From contig OW121847.1 of assembly GCA_933228895.1 (NCBI GenBank), positions 83,493,656 to 83,557,655 on the forward strand: DNA of 64,000 nt, given 5' to 3'. Position 1 is the stretch's first letter. The number at the start of each line of letters is the position of its first letter. This document shows positions 24,501-31,300 of the stretch, piece by piece. A program made the position numbers and the translations under genes. The notes beneath the pieces are model-generated. The model was not told the DNA's origin, searched no databases, and saw only the letters and a program-made list of their open reading frames with translations. Source of the DNA: Platycnemis pennipes. Its lineage: Eukaryota > Arthropoda > Insecta > Odonata > Platycnemididae.

Positions 24501-24622
24501 CTCGTGGTTCTCTGGAGCGCTATGAGAGTGAAGTACGTCAGCGAGGAGAGAGAGAGTTTCATCCTGTCTATCCCATTATGGTGGTTGTACTACAGGAAGG
24601 AGTGGCAAGGACTAGTCCTTAA
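3405..24622 (+). CDS. COG5: COG5, conserved oligomeric Golgi complex subunit 5 (3' three exons)
   Basis: C-terminal part of COG5, a subunit of lobe B of the COG tethering complex on Golgi membranes. COG captures vesicles that recycle Golgi enzymes. Exons are 3405-3513, 4157-4399 and 24425-24622, all with GT-AG borders. The first junction (phase 0) joins ASDFTQ to VEIAVEPLL and the second joins LLSPYQ to SMNWSVERLSKWLD. This matches the order in vertebrate COG5 (LRPLSEGGK..L.ADFAQ..., FTRAPAELKSPFQ, then W..SRYSQWLDDHP..RL..IRG.LE.Y...VR...EF.PVYPIM..LL). Stop TAA is at 24620-24622, with poly(A) signal AATAAA at 24694. Earlier exons lie upstream of the window. The last intron is 20,025 bases and full of transposons, yet both its borders are intact, so the gene is likely functional. 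Confidence 0.9.
4157..4399 (+). CDS. COG5: COG5 penultimate exon
   Basis: The acceptor is TTTTTTTAAAG|GTTG and the donor is CAG|GTTAGT at 4400. The 81 codons run in phase 0 at both ends and include FHTLRSLRPIILSGE and VMFSLFARGPPELLSPYQ. The TTAA target of a piggyBac insertion starts only 30 bases after the donor. Confidence 0.9.
5615..5960. other. about 340-base insert of unknown origin within the piggyBac transposase
   Basis: The piggyBac protein similarity stops at about 5960 and resumes at 5612. The intervening sequence has no piggyBac similarity. It carries GTGACCCACGAGTCGAGATATTGGCG and CACTCCCAGCCACCGCC-like stretches, loosely reminiscent of the MITE at 8459 and 21320. I could not define ends or a target duplication. 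Confidence 0.4.
6812..7528 (-). pseudogene. hAT transposase, N-terminal half only
   Basis: From about 7528 on the - strand the translation starts MAPCRKCKF. It continues with a BED-like finger (CTVCKTNFSVAHGGRTDF, then HERAL), followed by the stretch SFRSMDCASQLIKAMYEKGF, CARTKAEAIFLNVL, FMSLSADTLNHHDLK and VMVKYF. This resembles the hAT subfamily also present at 48209-50636. A stop breaks the finger region. The expected first catalytic aspartate region (normally TDASNH) reads ADTLNH. The rest of the catalytic domain and the C-terminal dimerisation region are absent. Not functional. Confidence 0.7.
8459..8983 (+). repeat. MITE copy 1 (ATGGGG-CGTTTAC family)
   Basis: About 520 bases bounded by AATGGGGTCGTTTAC and, at the far end, CCCCATT. 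It closely follows the copy at 21320-21855: shared blocks include AAATAAAAAGACCCGTATTT, CTCGAGTTATAAGCGGCG and the final CCATCTAACGATTTCG. Unlike copy 2 it contains a near-perfect hairpin, GTTTTTAACCCTTT with its complement, around 8586-8618. It sits in the hAT composite. No clear target duplication. Confidence 0.75.
9640..9985 (+). mobile_element. tRNA-derived SINE
   Basis: A tRNA-like head (GTTAGAGTAGTGTTGAGAG ... CTGGCTTCTCACC) with a clear B-box-like GGGTTCAAATC at 9680-9690. It is followed by a body containing GGGACGTTAGGCCGTGGGTC and CCGGGTTTCTCTCCACC, a type of SINE body met in several insect orders. The head is too degenerate to be a working tRNA gene. Ends are approximate. Confidence 0.65.
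12825..12849. repeat. small GC-rich hairpin near the piggyBac end
   Basis: CCGGCGTC and its perfect complement GACGCCGG separated by nine bases, in otherwise AT-rich DNA near the presumed piggyBac terminus. A subterminal hairpin of the transposon is plausible. Confidence 0.5.
14722..16396 (+). mobile_element. Tigger/pogo element inserted in the left arm
   Basis: Ends CAGTTGAGCACCCTTAATCC (14722) and, inverted, CAGTTGAGCATCTTTAATCC (16396), with TA duplicated at 14720-14721 and 16397-16398. Same family as the fragment at 1-285. At 1675 bases it is internally deleted. The uninterrupted right arm proves the insertion point. Confidence 0.9.
15140..15851 (+). pseudogene. Tigger transposase remnant
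   Basis: Readable blocks on the + strand are KRLTIAEKVQVVKKL and TSVKRLTETYYVGSSTI (psq-type helix-turn-helix, 15160-15260), then AWFRLRRSE and LVSISGQMLM (CENP-B-type second DNA-binding half, 15380-15490). The open stretch 15603-15851 with DEIIGDLKNF and IIDDEIIEM fits the acidic C-terminal tail of Tigger proteins. The central DDE catalytic part is deleted and stops are frequent. Confidence 0.65.
16685..17275 (-). pseudogene. IS630/Tc1-like DDE transposase C-terminal remnant
   Basis: On the - strand the translation runs IVIDHAPYHTMLD (second catalytic D in a D-x-APYH setting; one frameshift), then MAWLIANRIAWLIE. After another shift comes ELRTDVELVWLPITYCELNA followed by IELIWEHVKNKV, which corresponds to LPPYHC.LNPIELIW in this transposase group and holds the final catalytic glutamate. 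An acidic tail (DLNSSSESEEVEEDD, about 16715) precedes the stop. It lies between the 720-base arms and is probably their own transposase. The N-terminal half is missing and frameshifts make it inactive. Confidence 0.7.
17286..18005 (-). repeat. right 720-base arm of fold-back element (uninterrupted)
   Basis: Inverted copy of the left arm without the Tigger. It therefore preserves the empty target site (a single TA in AATATTTC near 17550). Open frames on both strands of the arms are mirror images and match no family I know. Confidence 0.9.
18304..20575. other. intronic sequence without confident features
   Basis: AT-rich. Around 20075-20335 there is an inverted pair related to TTTTTCAGGAG and a CCGATGTTTCGGAAAATAT/CCTTCTTCAGG stretch like those near 3' ends of Penelope or LINE elements, but no coding remnant supports a call. 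Otherwise nothing recognised. Confidence 0.4.
20576..21946 (+). pseudogene. SANT/MADF-like domain protein with BESS-like tail, broken and MITE-interrupted
   Basis: A two-exon coding unit. Exon 1 (20576-20915) starts ATG and encodes FEWTKETTLTFLELVEQSIY, GLWKQN, then (after a frameshift near 20697) FKRIGEILQFPEVMVQRKWQ and NLKMQYYQLLKKKPKRGSG. This is the pattern of MADF or Myb/SANT-like DNA-binding domains. Donor TAT|GTAAGT; acceptor TTATCACAG. Exon 2 (from 21093) continues SEINEDDKGKLTSE and, after an in-frame TAG near 21234, AAQVFGEYVAAEIRALKSER, which resembles a BESS dimerisation motif. The MITE at 21320-21855 splits the tail, which resumes EAMIQKAIIQMSEKDD to stop at 21944. The retained intron means it is not a processed copy. 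It could be a decayed host gene or a transposon-associated DNA-binding gene. Confidence 0.6.
21320..21855 (+). repeat. MITE copy 2 (ATGGGG-CGTTTAC family), TGA target duplication
   Basis: Inverted ends ATGGGGTCGTTTAC and GTAAACGCCCCCAT, with TGA at 21317-21319 and again at 21856-21858. Removing it plus one TGA restores the reading frame of the SANT/BESS pseudogene exactly. A three-base duplication would fit a PIF/Harbinger-like mechanism. Copy 1 lies at 8459-8983. Confidence 0.8.
21947..23229. other. intronic sequence, nothing recognised
   Basis: AT-rich sequence with no coding similarity or paired termini that I could find. Confidence 0.4.
23230..24250 (-). pseudogene. non-LTR retrotransposon reverse transcriptase fragment (jockey/CR1-like)
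   Basis: On the - strand 24250-23828 encodes LDKKNQTVGLFISLTNTFNT (the FxDLxKAFDTV region, degraded), HDILLQHLSSHDI, FKSYLINRHQIVQIS and YGVLQGPILGPLLFTLCIDD (fingers and palm motifs of RT). The open frame ends just before the catalytic YADD box. The GGGCCACTTTTTGGCTGAAA-like motif at 23320-23345 (complement) may belong to an element 3' end. No EN domain. It is a truncated, inactive copy inverted relative to COG5. Confidence 0.7.
24425..24622 (+). CDS. COG5: COG5 terminal exon
   Basis: Acceptor CTTTGAACAG|AGCATG. 65 codons plus TAA. Contains WSVERLSKWLDTHVSERERL, RGSLERYESEVRQRG and EFHPVYPIMVVVLQEG, the conserved COG5 C-terminus. The methionine at 24428 is internal and not a start. Confidence 0.92.
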   Translation, partial: SMNWSVERLSKWLDTHVSERERLEIARGSLERYESEVRQRGEREFHPVYPIMVVVLQEGVARTSP

Positions 24623-24693
24623 CTGTGAAGTTTCTTGGGATAAAATCCTAAATGAAAAATATTTTGTAAAGCAGAATTGGTGTATAAATTTTA

Positions 24694-24699
24694 AATAAA
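24694..24699 (+). promoter_or_regulatory. COG5: COG5 poly(A) signal
   Basis: AATAAA, repeated as AATAAAAATAAA, 72 bases after the COG5 stop codon. Confidence 0.7.
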
Positions 24700-24800
24700 T
24701 AAAAATAAATTATGCATGTCTGGAGGTAATTTATTCATATACCTATATCTCTCAATACCTCAGTTAATTCTGAATGCTTGAGTAATGTTAGTGTGTGTAT

Positions 24801-25100
24801 ACAGTAGAGTGCTAATTATCTGACATTTGATTAATCGAGTCCCTCAACAAGTCTCCTTCCCCTACTCTCCCTTTCCTGTCCTCCCCTTCCGCTTCTTTTT
24901 GCTCTTGCCGACAGCAGGCGGCCGTGTTCAAGTCTAGTAAAATTGCTATCTTTTGTCCATACAAAAGGTTTTTCTGCAGCAGGGAATCCAATTACGCACA
25001 TGAAAATGTTTTACGATATTGAGTCTCCTGAATCACCGCTCGCTGTACTCGCGCCCCAGGCATGCCAGTTTATATTGCTTCTGCGGCCATTTTATATTTG
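24801..25100 (+). mobile_element. possible pogo/Tigger terminal remnant
   Basis: TACAGTAGAGTGCTAATTAT at 24800 resembles pogo/Tigger termini (CAGTAGAGTC with a CGATTATC repeat). No matching second end or transposase was seen, so the extent is a guess. Confidence 0.3.
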
Positions 25101-25169
25101 ATAAGTTTCTTTCAGAAATATAACTGATTTGAAGTATTTAATTCTTTGCTAAATAACAGTGCTTGGAAC

Positions 25170-25560
25170 GAACGTGAACAAATCTTCATCCCGAAATTTT
25201 CGTCTTGTCTTGTCCCGTAAATTTTTACATGCCTAAATTTTCACCTTGTTTCGTCCCAAATAGTTTTACATTCCAAAATTTTTGTCTTGCCTCACCCCAA
25301 AAAATTTTTGTCCTGTGCCTGAAAATTTTGCCGTACTTAGTTTTACTCCTTTACATGTAGCACAATTTTTTATTGTGGAATTATTGTTTTGATTCCGATA
25401 TTCAAGTTTTTTTCTACCCTGACTCGTCTCGTCTCATTTTTTTCTCCATTCCATAATTTCCATCCAGTCTCATCCCATCAATTTTTGTCCTGAAAATTTC
25501 GTCTCCATGTCCCAACACTTTTCTCCATCCCAAAATGTTCATCCCGTTATGTCCCAGCAA
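25170..25560 (+). repeat. degenerate tandem repeat of a TCCCAAAATTTTTGTC-type motif
   Basis: A motif close to CCCGAAATTTTCGTCTTGTC recurs about eight times with spacing of roughly 20 and 40 bases, each copy diverged. It resembles the subterminal GGGACGAAAATTTT repeats of some hAT elements. No ends were identified. Confidence 0.5.
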
Positions 25561-25599
25561 AATGTTATAGTATTTGGAATGATTTCTTCATCTTGTTCC

Positions 25600-26835
25600 A
25601 AATCATTCCAAGCCCAGCTAAATAGGAAGCACGTCTTATTAGACATTTCCAAGAAGTTAACTTATGTGTCTATATTATATCCATTCCTCCCGTTCACTTT
25701 TCTCTCAACAATTGTCTTCATCAGGCCATTGTGTCTTAAGATATGGCTGATTAAGTTATCCCGTCTTCTCATTAGAGTTTTCAGCAGACTTCTCTTTTCT
25801 CCCATTTTTCTTAAGAATTCTTCATTTGTCACTCAGTCAATCCATTCTTTGATAGCACCCCTTTTCAAATTCTTCAAGCCTTGACTTCTCTACTGCTGTT
25901 ATCGTCCATGCTTCACTGCCATATAGTAGCATGCTCCGGGTGTATTTTCTGATGAAATGTTTCCTCACTTCCTAGCTTGTATTTGCAGCTGTAAGCAGAC
26001 TCTTCTTTTGGTAAAATGCCCTTTTTGCCTGGGCAATTCTACTGGAAATTTCTCATTTACGTTGTCCATCGCTGATTACTTGATCTTCAGGTGATATCTG
26101 TCCTTCCCATATTTCCTAGTGTCTTTTCTATTTCTGCCATGACTGCTATGTCCTTGGTGAATCACAGCATGCTGATTTTCTCCCCATGGACGTTAAAACC
26201 CGAAGATTATTCTTTGACTTCTTGCATGACTTTCCCAATGTAAACATGAAATAATACAAGAGACAGTGCACAGCCTTTTCTCACTTCTTTCTTTGTGCTT
26301 ATTTCTCAACTGCTGGGTCCTCATTTGATTACTGCCACCTAGTTTTTGTACAAGCTGTGGATAATTCTTCGGTCATTGTATGTTACTCTTATTTCTATGA
26401 GATTCCTTAGCATCAAATTCCAATCCACGTTGTCAAACCCCTTCTGCAAGTCTACAAATGCAATGAACATAGGTAGATTCTTCTCTACAAGTAGCCTGAG
26501 GGCCAGAATCACGTGTCTTGTGCCCTTGTTTTTCTGAGCCCTAATTGGTCCTCTTCCAAGAACTCCTCAGCTTTTCATTCTATTCTTCTATACATGATTC
26601 TTGTCAATAGCTTTGAGGCATGTGTTGTAAGGCTTATGGTCCTAAAATGTTCAGAGCCCTTTTCTTTTTGGCAATAGGGATGATGACGTCCTTCTCAAAG
26701 TCCATGCCTATCTTTCCTGTAGAGTACATGTCTCAGATGGTTTTGCACAGCTTGGTAAATGTCTTCTCTCCCACACTAATGAGTCCAGTGTACCGAGTAG
26801 CCGTGCCTTGTGGAATAACAGTTCCAGCTTCTGTA
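25600..26835 (-). pseudogene. non-LTR retrotransposon reverse transcriptase remnant (RTE-like)
   Basis: Reading the - strand from about 26560 gives FVDLQKGFDNVDWNLMLRNL and IEIRVTYNDRRIIHSLYKN, then (about 26250) a region like VLFHVYIGKVMQEVKE, and FNVHGEKISMLRFTKDIAVM. The last contains the place of the YADD box, here degraded. Near 25700 it encodes HILRHNGLMKTIVERKVNGR, a C-terminal motif common in endonuclease-RT proteins. Frequent stops and frameshifts, so inactive. Assignment to RTE rather than another LINE clade is tentative. Confidence 0.6.
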
Positions 26836-28218
26836 GGGGGACAAGGAGGGGAGACATAAAGTAGCAGGCAGTAGAAGATGTATCAGCTATTTCTGCCTGA
26901 CAATAGCAGTTAATATATGCTAATGAACAATAACATGTTGTGAATTAGTAACCCATACGTAGTTGCATGTGACATAACATGCAATTTTACCCTTTTTGGG
27001 GAGGATTTTTGTTCTCTTGCCAATTCTTTCAGAGGGATTTGGAAAACATTGGAATGTGGAATTAATAGGTTTCGATGACATTGTACCAGAGGGCATGTTT
27101 TGTGTTAGTAATTAGTGCAGTACCTACATCTATAGATGCTAACTAAGTGCAGGCTTGTAAATTGAAGCATAATTTTCCAAGTCATGGTCTGTCCTTTGCA
27201 TTTAGAAAAAATTGTGTGCCATGAATATGCATATGTATGTATGTAACAATGGGAAGTCTACATAGTATTGCCCTTTACCTGCTCAGGATATTTTCATCTG
27301 GATCATCCATTAATTGTCTTCCTAGGAATTTATGAGAGATGATGATGGAAGAAAAATTATGTACTGAATTCATTATACCAATTGCTAATTAAGGTACAGA
27401 CCAAAAATAGGTTCATAAAATATTGGTGATGAAATAGAGTTATACATAATTTTATCTTTCTTAGAGTCTCTCCCAGTTCTGAATGCCTAATATGTATAGG
27501 ATTATGCAATAAACAGAAATTACCACCTTATAGATATTCACACAAGAAATGTAATTCATATATTGCTATCATATAATCCTAAAGTAAATCTATGAAGTTC
27601 ATCATACAGGAGTTGTACTACCTCTAAAGTGGCTTAAAAAGCATGATTAGTATAATATTTAATAATTTACTGACAGAGAAAATAATTTAATCAGTATAGA
27701 GAACTACCTGGATAGACATGTAAATGCATCCATTTCATATTTATTCCCTTGTTTTCTTGCTATTGTAGTTGCCGATAGAAATATGCCATGAAAAATGCAG
27801 ATATATTTATCTTGAAGCGAATACAAACAAGTAATATAGTGTATATACATATATGGTAATAAAAAGAACATATATGTGTGGGAATAGAATACAATTACAA
27901 GTAATCAGTAGGTATAGTGAATAATATTAATTAATTACACTAATAATTAAAGATTTTACCATTCCCATAAAAAATTCAAAAATATTATACCTAAAAAAGC
28001 CATTCTTATGAGCCTATCTTGAGAATAAAATTTTCTTATGAATAATTTTACCACATAAACACCCCCATATGATTTTGAATTCCCGCAGATTGTAGCAATA
28101 ATATCGCCAGTGTTTTTTTATTCACTGATGACAAAACACGTGCTATAATGTGGTCGTCCTGTTAATTTTGAAAAATTCGTACTTCGTGCAACAATGCATT
28201 TTATGGAATGCAATTGCA
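26836..28218. other. intergenic AT-rich sequence upstream of the MTFR-like gene
   Basis: No coding remnants were recognised. AT-rich microsatellite-like stretches (around 27840 and 28090). The MTFR promoter and any 5' untranslated exon probably lie here, but no clear core promoter motif can be assigned. Confidence 0.4.
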
Positions 28219-28329
28219 ATGGAGCTGGTTGAAATTATATGGGATCTTCTATCAGATTTAATAAATGACTTCTTGTTCGAAGTCAATAGTGGATTGTTCA
28301 ATATGCTAATGCATGGAATGTCTGTGAGG
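28219..28329 (+). CDS. MTFR-like exon 1 (coding start)
   Basis: ATG at 28219, 37 codons, donor AGG|GTGAGC at 28330, phase 0. The frame is open further upstream (to about 28150), so an earlier start is possible, but this ATG begins a short amphipathic/hydrophobic N-terminus as expected for the family. Confidence 0.6.
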
Positions 28330-31300
28330 GTGAGCAAAAATAGTTTCTTTTTGACCTAAATGTTTGACTGTAATTAGACATTACTATGTAAATTTGGATT
28401 AAAATATGATATGGAATTGTAATACAAAACGTTTAGAAGTGTTTGCAGCTAAATTCCTTAGATCTTTTTCTAAATATTGATAAGACACGATCATAACATA
28501 CTTTGTAAAGTATTTCCGCCGGATATTGGATCGATCTGAATATAGCTATAAGTAGCAGTGATTTTATGTTTTCCATCTTATGACGCCTGAGTAGCAGACC
28601 AAGAAGTATGGCCGTCATAGAAGTATAGTACGTTGGATAGGAACAGCGTTGCCTTTAACTCCATGTAGGAGAACTTACTCTTCCATATTCTTGTCGGAGA
28701 ACAAGCATGGAGCTTATCCAACGTATGGATTCGCTGTACAAAACAATCCTCTTGATGGCTGTTGTGATTTTGATACTTGGAGGTAAGGTTTACAGGTGTC
28801 TGACTAAGTTTAAGGCTACCTTGTTATATTTTATCCTCGGCATGAAATTTGTGCTCATGGCAACATTTCAACCAGTTAACTCTTAAGTGACTGTACTTTT
28901 GAACGTAATGTTCAATGATTATTCACCATGGTTATTGTTTTGACTTCTCAAGACAGTGGATGGTTATATTTGCAACAGGATGAATTTCGTGATTCCCTTT
29001 CGAATTTTTTCGGTGATGTAGAGTCTTCCATCTTCTCCGGTCTTCATCTTGTTTTTATTTGTATTCTACCCCTTTCTTTCTAGTAATTTCTTTCCTTCTT
29101 GTCCATTTGGGCTTTTGCTCTCTAAAGGCCTGTTTACACGATACATTAACACGTACGAGTTAATGTGTAAATGCATGAACGCGAAAGTGCACCGTGTAAC
29201 CACACCAAAATGTACAAATGAATGAATGCATGAACAGAAAATAGAACCTGTTCTATTTGGTTCATGCATTTTCACAAGTTGCACTGAAACCATTCACGCA
29301 AATGTTCATGAACCCATATGTGTTAATGTATCGCGTAACCAGGCCTTAAAACTTTTAATTAGTGTATCTTCTAATTTTCCTCCCAGGCATTCGAAAATAT
29401 TTTGTAGCTTAATGATGTAGCTAATTCTTAACTACTGACAGCCTCTTTCCATAACTGCACGCTCTAAAAATCTTTTCAGAATCAGCAAAATCAACCAGTT
29501 GTTGAAGAGCATTATTATATCTGAATGCACATCCAGTAAAATATTTTATATGCTCTAATTAAAATAAATGTTTTTAGCTTAGTATTAGAAATTGTGATGT
29601 TGTTGTACCAGTTTAGCATTCAGGTTTTTTGAAGTTATAAAGTAATGTTAAAATCAAGTTGAATTTTGCAGTAGGTATATAGTTTGATCCAGAGATGGTG
29701 CTGTGACGCCGATTTTGTTAAAGCTCTGTATTTAGATACAGAGCTTTAGATTTTGTAAGTTTCGTAAGTTTTGGTGGTTGTTATCTAACTAAGGGTGCAA
29801 CAAAGGGGACCTAAAAAAAACAGCATTAGAAGCTAAAAAGAGACATTGAGATGTTACCACATATATTTGGTAACATCTCATAATTTATACGTTACGGAGA
29901 AAAGCATATATATCTCAATAGGTTATTGGCCCAGTCCTGGGTACTATCCGCTCAATTCTCAGCATTGCAGCAAGTAAGAAGATGTACCTGACACAATTCG
30001 ACGTGTCAACAGGATTTCTTTACGGAGAGCTTGAAGAAACAGTTTTCACTAAGCAGCCTCAAGGATATGAAGACGGAACCGGCAAGGTTTGTCAGCTGAA
30101 GAAAAGTCCTTATTAACTTAAGCAAGCACCTAGATGCTGGAATAATTGACTTGGAGCATTCCTGCAACAACATTGGTTCAAGGCCAGCGATGCTGATCCA
30201 TTTTTATACATTCGAGATAGGAATGTTAGGAAGCTCATACTTGTGATCTACGTAGATGATGGCTTGATGGTAGTAACCGATCTACAAGAGATGGAAGTTT
30301 TCATTGAAGAGTTGAAGACAGAGTTCAAATTCATTGCAAAGCAAGCAAGCTATTTTCTGGGCCTTGAAATTCAGCGAGAAGAGAAGTCCATTAAGATAAG
30401 TCAGAGAGCATATGCAAAGAAAATTTTAGAACGCTTCAATTTTTCAGAATGTAGACCGGTTTCAACTCCAATGCTCAAAGGTGAAGAAATTTCCACACCA
30501 GGGAAATATGACAAGGCACCAAGGTTTCCCTACAGACACAGTTGGAGCTCTGATGTATTTGATGCTTGGCACAAGAACAGACCTGGCCTACAGTGTCGGA
30601 TTCCTTTCAAGGACACTTGAAAATCCAACTCAAGAAGATGTGGTACGAGTCAAGAGAGTTTTTAGATACATAGCAGGGACATTGGATCTGGGGATAGTCT
30701 ATCGAAGCAATGTGGATGAGGGTTTTCTGGATGTCTGCAGCGATGCAGATTTTGTAGGATGCACATCAACCTCTGGAGTCATCATTAGGTATGAAGGAGG
30801 AGCGATTTCATGGATGAGCCAACTTCGACAACTGAAGCAGAGATCATCGCAGCAAACGAAGGGGCCAAAGAGGCAATTTGGCTCAGCAGACTGTTCAGAG
30901 GGATTATACTGCTTAAACATGTTAGGGTCATTCAAGTTGACAACTCATCAGCGATGAGACTGGCCAAGAACCCAGAGTTTCATCGCAGGACAAAACACAT
31001 TTCCATTAATCACTTTTTCATCAGAGAGAAAGTGACAGAAGGCAAACTTGAAGTTCAGCAGATCTCCACAGAACATCAAGTGACGAAGCTGTTGCCAAAC
31101 AAACGTCTGAAGATTTTTTCCGTAAAATTAGGACTGATGTCAAATAGAAAGGACTAGTGTGCTTCTGTTAGTTGTGACAGTAATTGCATCTCTTTAAGTA
31201 TTTCTTGTTTACTTTATGTTGTTAAATTCAACTTTCATTAACAAGGGAAAGTGTTGAAGTTATAAAGTAATATTAAAATCAAGTAGAATTTTGTAGCATA

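Noticed and set aside
28706..28866. ATG-initiated hydrophobic frame (MELIQRMDSLYKTILLMAVV)
   Set aside because: It is an alternative frame of MTFR-like exon 2, whose correct frame is fixed by SIVRWIGTALPL and by exon phases.
29123..29349. CRISPR-like or other repeat array
   Set aside because: Repeats are inverted rather than direct and there are only two ends; this is a MITE in eukaryotic DNA.
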